A stretch of 64,000 bases of DNA, from positions 335,243,131-335,307,130 of the forward strand of contig NC_073692.1 of assembly GCF_029784155.1 (NCBI RefSeq), in the 5' to 3' direction. Each line of letters opens with the position of its first letter. Positions within the stretch are counted from its first letter, which is position 1. This stretch comes from Uranotaenia lowii (Eukaryota; Arthropoda; Insecta; Diptera; Culicidae). The position numbers were made by a program, and so were the translations under genes. Positions 1 through 9,885 of this stretch are shown here, piece by piece. A model generated the notes under the pieces. That model had not been told where the DNA came from. It was given only the letters and a program-made list of their open reading frames with translations, and did no database searches.

Positions 1-81
1 TAGTGCATGATGTAGCCTCGACTGCCGCTTCGATGGTGAACACCCTGAGTCCGACATTGATGCTATCGATCGGACAAGCAA

Positions 82-413
82 CATCCGGTTCAGGATTATG
101 GTTCTTTGGTGCACTCTTAAAAGATCCTTCCTATTATCACGGTTAATTACAGCTATTTCGGAGCATCCGAAAAGTGCTGAGTGTATTGTAATTAAGGAAA
201 TAAACTAAAACCCAATTTGATTTTAAATCTTTTGATCTTTGGTCTACGTCATGCAGAGACATACATAGACTTCTTTTTTCTTTGATTTTGTATCTCAAAC
301 ACCTGGCATCCCTGGACCTACTTTTTCGTAAACACTTCAGCCAGCTGTCAAAACTTTTTTCAATATGGCTGGACGTGCGATTTGACCATACTAGATTCAT
401 CATGCTCATGACC
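82..413. repeat. Dispersed repeat X, copy 1
   Basis: This stretch is repeated in the same orientation at 6545-6995. Shared blocks include CAAGCAACATCCGG, AACACCTGGCATCCCTGGAC and CAGCCAGCTGTCAAAACTTT, in the same order. The two copies lie on either side of the Rad23-like fragment and the foldback element. After 413 the sequence turns back on itself: the CATGATGCCTCTAG that follows is the inverse of CTAGAGGCATCATG in copy 2, which suggests a terminal-inverted-repeat element. No coding capacity is evident. It may be an old MITE or part of a local duplication. Confidence 0.6.
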
Positions 414-838
414 ATGATGCCTCTAGATATGGTGGTCTCTCTTTGGCAAAAAGTAGACGAGGGTTGGATGCGGAGGAGGAGCCGAAATTTGACAGCTGGC
501 TGTTCGGCTGGCTGCTGGCTGGCTGGGATGCCAGGTGCTCTGATTTTTTGTAAAACACGAAGTTTTGCCAATCATTAAGCTATTGCTTACACAAAGATTT
601 CGCCTTGATTTTTGCAAATATAATTCATAGAATCGAAACAAAATCTTCCGGCTGAGCTCCGGGCTGGTAAGCAAAGCTGGAAGAAGTTGGACCTATAAAC
701 GACGGTGCCAGCTTTGTCGGTAGCGGTCAATAACATTAATTTTGCATTACTTATGACAAATTTATGCTTATTCAACACTTTTTTCTTTCAAGAGCTATCT
801 AGAAGCAGCAGAAAGTCATCGAATCGGATGGCAAGGTC
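414..838. other. Unassigned sequence before the small inverted-repeat element
   Basis: Mixed-composition sequence with a short direct repeat of GGCTGGCT type near 500-530. Open frames here are short, overlap on both strands and match nothing I recognise. It lies just upstream of the Rad23-like fragment and could be its decayed 5' part, but I see no Rad23 ubiquitin-like or UBA1 motif. Confidence 0.4.
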
Positions 839-1046
839 GATGACATAGTGAGTGCGATGCGATGCGAATCAGCGGAAAATTTACGGACGCGGCCTACGCG
901 AACTCGAACGGCGGAACAAATTGACATCTGGTTCGCCGCGTTGAGTATGTCAGGTTTAAGCGATTCACATACATTTTCATCAAATGTGGTTCACCGCATT
1001 GAACCGCATTCACCGCATCGCATCGCATCGTATTCACTATGTCATC
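839..1046. mobile_element. Small MITE-like element with GATGACATAGTGA ends
   Basis: The left end GATGACATAGTGAGTGCGAT and the right end ATCGTATTCACTATGTCATC are inverted copies. The similarity continues into a GCGATGCGATGC subrepeat on each side. The interior is about 150 bases and noncoding. It sits directly before the Rad23-like fragment and may have inserted into that retrocopy. No clean target-site duplication could be assigned, so the superfamily is unknown. Confidence 0.6.
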
Positions 1047-1088
1047 GGCCTAACATGGCGAGGCGTTACATTCCATCGTCCGAGAAGC

Positions 1089-1411
1089 GCCCTCCTGCAG
1101 GAACATCCGATCTTCATCGAGATGAAAAAGCTGCTTCAGGAGGACCCCTGTCTGTTGCCATCGCTGCTCCAGAAGATCCAATCGAGTAATCCGGATCTGA
1201 TGGGTAGCATTTGGGAAAATCAGATGAAGTTTTTGGCACTTTTGAATGATGGGACCGATGAGCTGAAATAGGAAAATAGGCGCAACGTTAGGCGCCTGAG
1301 CAGCATGACGATAAGTCCGATGAGTGGGTTGGGGAATCAGTTCGATCCACTGCAGACTGTTGATTGTCCGGAATGTATTGAGCCCCTGAAGGATTCTGCA
1401 GGTGATGCTGT
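1089..1411 (+). pseudogene. Rad23-like pseudogene fragment (XPC-binding domain, possible UBA2 remnant)
   Basis: The frame through 1092-1250 encodes LLQEHPIFIEMKKLLQEDP and then CLLPSLLQKIQSSNPDL, ending in ENQMKFLALLND. This is the pattern of the XPC-binding (STI1-like) domain of Rad23, the shuttle factor that binds XPC in nucleotide excision repair and delivers ubiquitinated proteins to the proteasome. An in-frame TAG at 1269 breaks the reading frame. Past it, the same frame reads ECIEPLKDSAGDAV and, beyond the inserted element at 6244, QLLVILKCSKAPAQ. That is weakly like the second UBA domain (IERLKALGF...LVIQAYFACEKN). No ubiquitin-like or first UBA domain is visible upstream. There are no introns where a gene would be expected to have them, so an old retrocopy is likely. 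The XPC-binding match is good; the UBA2 match is tentative. Confidence 0.7.
1404..1411. repeat. 8-bp target-site duplication, left (GATGCTGT)
   Basis: GATGCTGT directly precedes the foldback element and is repeated exactly at 6236-6243 directly after it. This fixes the element's borders at 1412 and 6235. An 8-bp duplication is typical of hAT and P superfamily transposases. Confidence 0.9.
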
Positions 1412-1844
1412 CAGGGTTCAACACGCAGGAGTGCGTCGAATGAGAAAGAGCAAATAAAACGCAGCTCTTTCGTTCTCGGTTCACGGGCACATTTGATTGC
1501 TCGAAATTCTCTCGAGAAATTTGCGACCAAAACGCAGATTGAAAATTTTTGAGCAGAGCAAATTCGCGCGCGCCTGTTCGAGAGCGCGAGCGGTTCGGAA
1601 ACTGCGTTTGCGTTTTTCTGCCGCGTGCGTGTAGGAACACCGAGCATCTACCGAGAGGACACGGCGGCTCACCGGACGGCGCGCGCGGCTCTCTTTAGCA
1701 CACGGAGTGTTCGCCGTGTTTTCGTTATTAAGAGCCGACGGAATAATCTGTGCGAATAATTAAATCAATAGATATGGTAAAATAGATAGAAGCAAGCAAT
1801 AGCCTTGGGAGGAGGGTTATAACAATCCATGTTAGAAGTTTTAA

Positions 1845-3850
1845 AATACATACTAGTAATAGTAACTAGCACTAGTAACTATGAAAAATTTACCATGCAA
1901 TAGTAAAATTTCGCAAAATTCGCCCAATTAAACAGCCTAACATAAGGATTGTTAAAATGCATGTTAAAAATATTCTAGCCACTAGTAATAGTTACCAGCA
2001 CTAGTAACTATGAAAAATTTACCATGAAATAGTAAAATTTCGCGAAAAACGCCAAATCAAAGAACCTTACACAAGGATTGTTAAATTGAATGTTGAAAAT
2101 ATTCTAGCCACTAGTAATAGTTACCAGCACTAGTAACTATGAAAAATTTACCATGCAATAGTAAAATTTCGCGAAAAACGCCAAATTAAAGAACCTCACA
2201 CAAGGATTGTTAAATTGAATGTTGAAAATATTCTTGCCACTAGTAATAGTTACCAGCACTAGTAACTATGAAAAATTTACCATGCAATAGTAAAATTTCG
2301 CGAAAAACGCCAAATCAAAGAACCTTACACAAGGATTGTTAAATTGAATGTTGAAAATATTCTTGCCACTAGTAATAGTTACCAGCACTAGTAACTATGA
2401 AAAATTTACCATGCAATAGTAAAATTTCGCGAAAAACGCCAAATCAAAGAACCTTACACAAGGATTGTTAAATTGAATGTTGAAAATATTTTTGCCACTA
2501 GTAATAGTTACCAGCACTAGTAACTATGAAAAATTTACCATGAAATAGTAAAATTTCGCGAAAAACGCCAAATTAAAGAACCTTACACAAGGATTGTTAA
2601 ATTGAATGTTGAAAATATTCTTGCCACTAGTAATAGTTACCAGCACTAGTAACTATGAAAAATTTACCATGCAATAGTAAAATTTCGCGAAAAACGCCAA
2701 ATGAAAGAGCTTTACACAAGGATTGTTAAAATGAATGTTAAAAATATTCTAGCCACTAGTAATAGTTACCAGCACTAGTAACTATGAAAAATTTACCATG
2801 AAATAGTAAAATTTCGCGAAAAACGCCAAATCAAAGAACCTTACACAAGGATTGTTAAATTGAATGTTGAAAATATTCTTGCCACTAGTAATAGTTACCA
2901 GCACTAGTAACTATGAAAAATTTACCATGCAATAGTAAAATTTCGCGAAAAACGCCAAATTTAAGAACCTTACACGAGGATTGTTAAATTGAATGTTGAA
3001 AATATTCTTGCCACTAGTAATAGTTACCAGCACTAGTAACTATGAAAAATTTACCATGCAATAGTAAAATTTCGCGAAAAACGCCAAATCAAAGAACCTT
3101 ACACAAGGATTGTTAAATTGAATGTTGAAAATATTCTTGCCACTAGTAATAGTTACCAGCACTAGTAACTATGAAAAATTTACCATGAAATAGTAAAATT
3201 TCGCAAAAAACGCCAAATCAAAGAGCTTTACACAAGGATTGTTAAATTGAATGTTGAAAATATTCTTGCCACTAGTAATAGTTACCAGCACTAGTAACTA
3301 TGAAAAATTTACCATGCAATAGTAAAATTTCGCGAAAAACGCCAAATGAAAGAGCTTTACACAAGGATTGTTAAAATGAATGTTAAAAATATTCTAGTCA
3401 CTAGTAATAGTTACCAGCACTAGTAACTATGAAAAATTTACCATGAAATAGTAAAATTTCGCGAAAAACGCCAAATCAAAGAGCCTTACACAAGGATTGT
3501 TACAATGAATGTTGAAAATATTCTAGCCACTAGTAATAGTTACCAGCACTAGTAACTATGAAAAATTTACCATGAAATAGTAAAATTTCGCAAAAAACGC
3601 CAAATCAAAGAACTTTACACAAGGATTGTTAAAATGAATGTTAAAAATATTCTAGCCACTAGTAATAGTTACCAGCACTAGTAACTATGAAAAATTTACC
3701 TTGCAATAGTAAAATTTCGCGAAAAACGCCAAATCAAAGAGCTTTACACAAGGATTGTTAAAATGAATGTTGAAAATATTCTAGCCACAAGAAATAGTTA
3801 CCAGCACTAGTAACTATGAAAAATTCATCATGCAATTGTAAAATTTCGCG
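1845..3850 (+). repeat. Left-arm tandem array, ~129-bp unit, about 15-16 copies
   Basis: The block CACTAGTAATAGTTACCAGC recurs at 1980, 2109, 2238 and onward at a 129-base spacing. It is followed in each unit by AACTATGAAAAATTTACCAT, AGTAAAATTTCGCGAAAAACGCC and ACACAAGGATTGTT segments. Units differ by few substitutions; the first (near 1850) and last are the most diverged, as expected for arrays homogenised by unequal exchange. Each unit holds a short inner palindrome (AGTTAC...GTAACT). The array is noncoding, with stops in all frames. Confidence 0.95.
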
Positions 3851-3869
3851 TTTTTTGCGAAATTTTACT
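3838..3869. repeat. Hairpin apex of the foldback element
   Basis: GTAAAATTTCGC (ending 3850) is followed by the spacer GTTTTTT-type loop and then GCGAAATTTTAC. The two opposed arrays thus face each other with only about six unpaired bases. A transcript through this point could snap back along both arms. Confidence 0.85.
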
Positions 3870-5735
3870 TTTGTAATTTTTCATAGATACCACTGCTGAT
3901 AACTACAACTAGTTGCTCGGATATTCCAACATTCATTTCGACATTCTACGCGTAATGCTCTTTGATTTGGCATTTTTCGCGAAATTTTACTCGTTCATGG
4001 ACAATTTTTCATAGTTACTAGTGCTGGTAACTATAACTAGTGGCGAGAATATTTTTAACATTCATTTTAACAATCCTTTCGAAAAGCTCTTTGATTTGGC
4101 GTTTTCAGCGCAATTTTATTTTTTCATGGTAAATTTTTAATAGTTACTAGTGCTGGTAACTATTACTAGTGGCTAGAATATTTTTAACATTCATTTTATC
4201 AATCCTTGTGTAAAGCTCTTTCATTTGGCGTTTTTTGCGAAATTTTACTATTGCATGGTAAATTTTTCATAGTTACTAGTGCTGGTAACTATTACTAGTG
4301 GCTAGAATATTTTTAACATTCATTTTAACAATCCTTGTGCAAAGCTCTCTGATTTGGCGTTTTTCGCGAAATTTTACTATTTCATGGTAAATTTTTCATA
4401 GTTACTAGTGCTGGTAACTATTTCTTGTGGCTAGAATATTTTAACATGCATTTTAACAATCCTTATGTTAAGCTCTTTGATTTGGCGATTTTTGCGAAAT
4501 TTCACTATTGCATGGTAAATTTTTCATAGTTACTAGTGCTGGTAACTATTTCTTGTGGCTAGAATATTTTTAACATTCACTTTAACAATCCTTGCGTAAA
4601 GCTCTTTGATTTGGCGTTTTTCGCGAAATTTTACTATTTCATGGTAAATTTTTCATAGTTACTAGTGCTGGTAACTATTACTAGTGGCAAGAATATTTTT
4701 AACATTCATTTTATCAATCCTTGTGTAAAGCTCTTTGATTTGGCGTTTTTCGCGCAAATTTACTTTTCCATGATACATTTTTCATAGTTACTAGTGCTTG
4801 TAACTATTACTAGTAGCTAGAATATTTTTAACATTCATTTTAACTAGCCTTGTGTAAGGCTCTTTGATTTGGCGTTTTTCGCGCAAATTTACTTTTCCAT
4901 GGTAAATTTTTCATAGTTACTAGTGCTGGTAACTATTACTAGTGGCTAGAATATTTTTAACATTCATTTTAACAATCCTTGTGCAAAGCTCTCTTTTTTG
5001 GCGTTTTTCGCGAAATTTTACTATTTCATGGTAAATTTTTCATAGTTACTAGTGCTGGTAACTATTTCTTGTGGCTAGAATATTTTAACATGCATTTTAA
5101 CAATCCTTATGTTAAGCTCTTTGATTTGGCGATTTTTGCGAAATTTCACTATTGCATGGTAAATTTTTCATAGTTACTAGTGCTGGTAACTATTTCTTGT
5201 GGCTAGAATATTTTTAACATTCACTTTAACAATCCTTGCGTAAAGCTCTTTGATTTGGCGTTTTTCGCGAAATTTTACTATTTCATGGTAAATTTTTCAT
5301 AGTTACTAGTGCTGGTAACTATTACTAGTGGCAAGAATATTTTTAACATTCATTTTATCAATCCTTGTGTAAAGCTCTTTGATTTGGCGTTTTTCGCGCA
5401 AATTTACTTTTCCATGATAAATTTTTCATAGTTACTAGTGCTGGTAACTATTACTAGTGGCAAGAATATTTTTAACATTCATTTTATCAATCCTTGTGTA
5501 AAGCTCTTTGATTTGGCGGTTTTCGCGCAAATTTACTTTTCCATGATAAATTTTTCATAGTTACTAGTGCTTGTAACTATTACTAGTAGCTAGAATATTT
5601 TTAACATTAATTTTAACTAGCCTTGTGTAAGGCTCTTTGATTTGGCGTTTTTCGCGCAAATTTACTTTTCCATGGTAAATTTTTCATAGTTACTAGTGCT
5701 GGTAACTATTACTAGTGGCTTGAACATTTTTAACA
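3857..5735 (-). repeat. Right-arm tandem array, same 129-bp unit inverted, about 14-15 copies
   Basis: The reverse complement of the left-arm unit (GTTACTAGTGCTGGTAACTA) recurs at 4272, 4401, 4529 and onward every 128-129 bases. Units are more varied than in the left arm (ACTATTTCTTGTGG variants, CGCGCAAATTTACTTTTCC variants). A block of about five units near 4330-4750 is repeated almost exactly 644 bases later near 4975-5395, sharing the variant AACATGCATTTTAACAATCC. Confidence 0.95.
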
Positions 5736-6235
5736 TCCTACATTAATTCTTATAACCCTCCGCCAAATCCCATTGCCCGCTTACATATATTTTAACTATC
5801 CTGTTGATAAAATCATACACACAGATTTCTCAATCGGCACTGCAAACAGAAACACGAACGAAACACAAGGCCCTCACTCGAGCCCGTGCGCGCCGCCCGG
5901 TGAAGAAAAGAGGGCCGCCTCGGACCATTCGGAGAGCCGCCGCGCGCTGCATTGTGGGCCGCTGCGTGCTGTTCTTTGAGCCAAAAGAGAGGCCTCACCC
6001 GCCGCTCGATTAGGACGCGCGAGAGCTAGCCGTGCCTGTTTGACTTGGCCGCTCGCGCAGATTTCGGATAGTGCATCTCGTCGACGAGAACGAGGGGAAA
6101 AGATTGAGCGCGCGTGTTTTTGTTTCGAGCGAGAGCGCTTCAACGGCCAGACCGCAAACGAAGAAGTGTTTCGCTCGAGAGGAATGGTTTGCGTGTGCCG
6201 CGCGCGTCTAAAAGAGTGCGTTTTGTTGAACCCTG

Positions 6236-6243
6236 GATGCTGT
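6236..6243. repeat. 8-bp target-site duplication, right (GATGCTGT)
   Basis: Exact partner of 1404-1411. Removing 1412-6243 restores an uninterrupted frame across the Rad23-like fragment (GDAV joined to QLLVIL). Confidence 0.9.
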
Positions 6244-6300
6244 CCAATTGCTAGTCATCCTCAAGTGCAGCAAAGCTCCAGCTCAGCGCTGCTAGTGGGT
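6244..6300 (+). pseudogene. Rad23-like pseudogene, distal piece
   Basis: In the frame continued from 1411 this reads QLLVILKCSKAPAQRC and then a stop near 6290. It is weakly similar to the second half of a Rad23 C-terminal UBA domain. The call depends on continuity with the stronger upstream match at 1089-1271 and would not stand alone. Confidence 0.4.
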
Positions 6301-6544
6301 GGTGGTGAAGGTAGATTAACTGAATATGTTAATATTGAAAAAGGCTTAAGCAGTATTTACATGATGCAACAGTTATTTGAAAAAAAAAATCAAACCATAA
6401 AATCGTTTATCATTTAATCATGAAAATTATCAATAGCAGAATTTATAGCATTCCTTTAGCAGAACCGATTTACTTTTATTTTCATCCAACACTTTTCGAT
6501 TGGAGGGAAACAAAATAGTTCTTTGGATAAGGTAACAAGAATAA

Positions 6545-6995
6545 GGAACAAGCAACATCCGGCTTAGGGTTTTGGTTGTTTGTTCCACCCTTTAAGATCC
6601 TTTCTATCATAACGGTCAATGAAAAGTTTTTCTTTTTCGGAACATACGGATAGACCGAACTGTATTGTAATTTTATTATAAAAAAGTGTTTAGAATACAA
6701 ATTAATTCATTGAATATACTCATATCATTGCTTTTTTCCCGAAAACTCAATTTAAATATAATAAAATAAACTAAACCCCAGTACAGTTTTGAATCTTTTT
6801 ATCTTTCGTTTACGATTGGCTTGTGCACATACACACTTTTTTGCCATCTGATTTTTTATCTCTAACACCTGGCATCCCTGGACCCCTTTTTTCGTAAATA
6901 CTACAGCCAGCTGTCAAAACTTTTTTCAATATGGCGGGATGGCGATTTGGCATATGAGATCACCATACTAGAGGCATCATGCTCATGACTGCGAC
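6545..6995. repeat. Dispersed repeat X, copy 2
   Basis: Direct-orientation copy of 82-413 with extra internal AT-rich sequence (about 6690-6765). It ends in a CACCATACTAGAGGCATCATG segment whose inverse follows copy 1. It flanks the distal side of the foldback element. No ORF. Confidence 0.6.
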
Positions 6996-7798
6996 ATGTG
7001 CGAACTCGTACATTAGTGCGACCTGTCAAACCATTGTAAAATCTGTCGGAGTTCTACACGCTAACAGCTTTTCAGTCAACCTTTCTACGGATAATTGCGA
7101 CTGCAAAACATTGCACAAAATCCAATTTTCAATGAAAGAGCTAATATTATTTGGATGTTTTTTTCCCAGCCAGCCTATACGTAATATAAATTAAGAAAGG
7201 ATGTTAATAAAAACCATACCAAGTATAATAATTCATGTCACACTCTTCTTGACTAAGTATAAATAAATAAATAGGTTTTGGCCTCAACGAATTAGTGAGT
7301 CCAGCCAGAAAATAATAGAAACATCCTAATGAACTGAACGTAATAAGTACAACAATGAACTAAAAAAAAAACAAATAAATTAATTACTTAAAAAAAAACA
7401 ACGAATCGGCCGATTTATGTCCAAAGTTATTTACAATTTGAGTTACAAGAACAATTCATTATCTCAACTAAATTTTACGGTTTTAGAATAAAACATTAAC
7501 TAAACAGACATGATTCTTAAAAAAAATCTTTAAATTTTTGGATAAAAAAGTTTTCGACATTACTAACAACTAAAAATCACGATAATTTGACTTAAAAATA
7601 TGTTGTTAAATGTAGAGTTAAATGTTAAAGTAGAATGTTGGTCAACATGTTAAGTCCTTTTGAGTACTTATAATTGATCGATTATATTCATATTTTCGTT
7701 GATTTTGAAAAATTGTTGTTGATTTAGTTAAAATTGGGTGTAAATCTTTGGTGGCATTTGATTCAAATTGTATTAATTACAAATAGCGATTTCGTTTA
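6996..7798. other. AT-rich noncoding stretch
   Basis: No coding region, RNA gene or inverted repeat could be supported. There are short A-runs and a TAAATAAATAAATAG simple repeat near 7260. It lies upstream of the first visible catulin exon and may be intergenic or intronic. Confidence 0.4.
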
Positions 7799-7943
7799 TT
7801 TTCCACTGACACGAGGGCACACTTTAACCTCATTTACAAACAAAACCGTACCTCGAGACGACGCAGATAATGTATATGCATCGTCCCGATCGACGATTTT
7901 GTTTGTTTATGAAGTTTGCTACTGCCTCCGTGCCAGTGGAAAA
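7799..7943. mobile_element. 145-bp TA-flanked MITE
   Basis: Ends TTTTCCACTGACACGAGG and CCGTGCCAGTGGAAAA are inverted copies, and the element is flanked by TA on both sides (7797-7798 and 7944-7945). Similarity continues inward as ACAAACAAAACCG / CGATTTTGTTTGT. The TA duplication points to a Tc1/mariner-type transposase acting in trans. No coding capacity. Confidence 0.75.
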
Positions 7944-7945
7944 TA

Positions 7946-9119
7946 ACCCAAAACCCTAAAAGTCATGTACTCATCGTTGATCGATTAAAATCGTATTTTC
8001 ATAGATTTTAAGAAATAAATAAAAAGAAATTTCCAAAAACTTTTTTTCAGAAGTCAAAATTACTCGCGGTTTTGGGGAAAGTTGATCATTGAGTTAAAAC
8101 CTTTATTTTCAAAATATTGATAATGTAGTTTTGACAAACGAGTGCACAAATTTGTTTAATGAATTCTCCCCTTTTTTCAAAAGGTATCTCGAAAACAAGG
8201 CTGGTAAACGAAATGAATATTTGAAATCAGTGCAACCCAAAATGAGTCAGTTTTTAAGGAAAAATGTTTTTTTTTGTTCCAATGAACCTTTTTTTCTCTC
8301 ACTGTGTAGTCATTTTGGCTTTTTAGTTACTGAAGCCATGGTAGAATTAATAAATTGATGGTTCTGTCAAAAATTACATTCGTACCTAGAATGAACTTTT
8401 AGATGTTGGATTGTGTGTAACTCAAACTTATGCGATTTTTCTGATAAAATAAGGTTTTTATTTCTAAATTATTGAGTGCCTTCAATGAAGGTGTATCCAG
8501 TACTTTTACAGACGTGTTTTCAAGTACACATCTGTAAAAGCAATGGCATGAGAAGTTGACAACAGTCTTCAGACTAATCCAACTGCCAAAAACACCGTTA
8601 ATAAATAAATAAATTCAAAAAAAAATTTGCTCTCACACCGGTGGGGAGTGCGTGTTTTAGCCGATTTTAAAATTTTAAATTGTGCTAAGCCTGTCATACC
8701 TAAAACCAATATTTACGCCAGTACCGTTGCAGTTGCTCTTACAGTTTAACTGACTGATATTATAATGGATTGAAAAATTTAAATTTGCTGTAAAAACACT
8801 TGGGTTAGAAGTGGAATATCTTTTTGAGTAAAGCTGTTCCTCTTTGCTGTATTCTACACAATTAAACTTTGGGGTGATCAAACAATTGGCGATTATACTG
8901 GAGATAAAAATATACTTTCGGTTAAAGTTTTTATGTGATTTTTTGTACTTGGTTACTTGGAGACGATAGTTCTAGTAGGAATTCATCTTCATACCAACTA
9001 ATTTCTCAACAAAACATTTATATAAAAAAAATAAACATATATGAAATGTTTTGACAGTACTTTGTTTTGGGATGTTTTCTCTATCAGTGCTTAAAAATTC
9101 ATTTTCAAAAAAGTTACAC
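7946..9119. other. AT-rich noncoding stretch with a small hairpin
   Basis: No gene recognised. At 8503-8540 CTTTTACAGACGTGT pairs with ACACATCTGTAAAAG across an 8-base loop (one mismatch). Short open frames here have no recognisable motifs. Confidence 0.4.
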
Positions 9120-9537
9120 GTGATGGAAGCCACTAAAACAAAATTCATTTTGGACACCCACGTCAAAAATTCAAGTTCAAAAATCGCGATACCGTTGAAA
9201 ATGGTCGAATCAACCGTGTGCAGCGTTTTCAAACGTTTCTGTGAGATGCATACTATCGATCGGCAGATTCATACAAATCGTTACAGTGGAACTAAGGATC
9301 GGAAACTTCATTTGAATGTGTTGAGAACGATCAAGGCAAACCCAGGGCAGTCGGACTATGCCATCGCCAAGAAATTCTATGCCGACTGGTTCACCTTCTG
9401 AAGGATCCGTTTGCCTAAGGAATACGATCTTATTAAACAGCCAAACCGGGCATTGAAGCAGAATTTAGTAGCCAAAGGACGTGCCCGGAAGTTATACAAC
9501 AAGATTCCAACGAAGTACGACGGATGCATCCTAGACT
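9120..9537 (+). pseudogene. Mariner-like (ITm) transposase remnant
   Basis: The frame from 9123 reads a helix-turn-helix region with STVCSVFKRF, then KLHLNVLRTIKANPG and AIAKKF. An in-frame TGA stands at 9399. The same frame then continues with PNRALKQNLVAKGRARKLY and TKYDGCIL near 9534. This order (DNA-binding half, a VLRTIK..NPG linker, then the RARKLYDKI..GCI block just before the first catalytic Asp) matches mosquito ITm/mariner transposases. The copy stops just before the expected DDE catalytic region, where another repeat begins (9537). It is therefore truncated, carries an in-frame stop and cannot be active. ITmD37E/D assignment is by resemblance only. Confidence 0.75.
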
Positions 9538-9885
9538 GCCTCAAATTTGTATGGGAAATTTAAAACCTGTGAAATGTCATACGCTTCAGGCTTAAATTGA
9601 TCCTGGGCCTAGCACAAGATGTCATGCCGAATTTGGGCCAGATCGGACCACGGGAAGGGGTCGCTCAACGAGCCTGAAGTTTGTATGGGATTTTGAGACA
9701 TTTTGTTCGAGAGGAACATGAAAAACCAGTTTTTCATCAATAACTTTTGTCTCCTTCGACCGATTTCTTTCAAAAATGGGTTTTCTTAAAGCCTAGATTA
9801 TGACAAATATTTCATCCGAAGGTTTCATTTCAATTAAAGTTAAGATAAAAAAGTTATTAAGCTTCAAAAATTAGCTAACTTTTTT
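9537..9885. repeat. Repeat family R1, copy 1
   Basis: Shares an ordered series of blocks with 32768-33105: AAATTTAAAACCTGTRAAAT, then GGGGTCGCTCAACGAGCCTG, then ATGAAAAACCAG, then TTTTTCTTAAAGCCTA. A more diverged form lies in both arms of the palindrome at 57031-58712. The junction with the mariner remnant is abrupt. Noncoding. Confidence 0.7.

Larger units (their letters stand above)
1412..6235. mobile_element. 4.8-kb foldback transposon with satellite arms
   Basis: Terminal inverted repeats CAGGGTTCAAC / GTTGAACCCTG are bounded by an exact 8-bp duplication (GATGCTGT). Each end has a GC-rich subterminal block (1412-1740 and 5840-6235). Next comes a lower-complexity stretch that aligns in inverse between the arms (around 1745-1825 and 5745-5825, sharing GGAGGGTTATAA). 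Inside that lie two head-to-head arrays of a ~129-bp repeat meeting at a 6-nt centre (3851-3856). The two halves are therefore inverted copies of about 2.4 kb each. No transposase frame is visible, so it must be mobilised in trans. Foldback elements with tandem repeats in long inverted arms are known in Drosophila (FB, Galileo; P superfamily). The CAGGG tip with an 8-bp duplication would also suit hAT. The element interrupts the Rad23-like pseudogene and so is younger than it. Confidence 0.85.

Noticed and set aside
1050..1640. 196-codon minus-strand frame
   Set aside because: It runs antisense over the Rad23-like fragment and into the foldback end, shows no domain, and its open state follows from the GC-rich subterminal block.
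1840..5740. Regular repeats resembling a CRISPR array
   Set aside because: The unit is 129 bp throughout with no unique spacers, the second half is inverted, and the context is an animal intron/transposon.
5773..6417. Several overlapping frames in both strands (60-125 codons)
   Set aside because: They lie in the GC-rich terminal block of the foldback element, are Arg-rich in every frame, and cross the element border.
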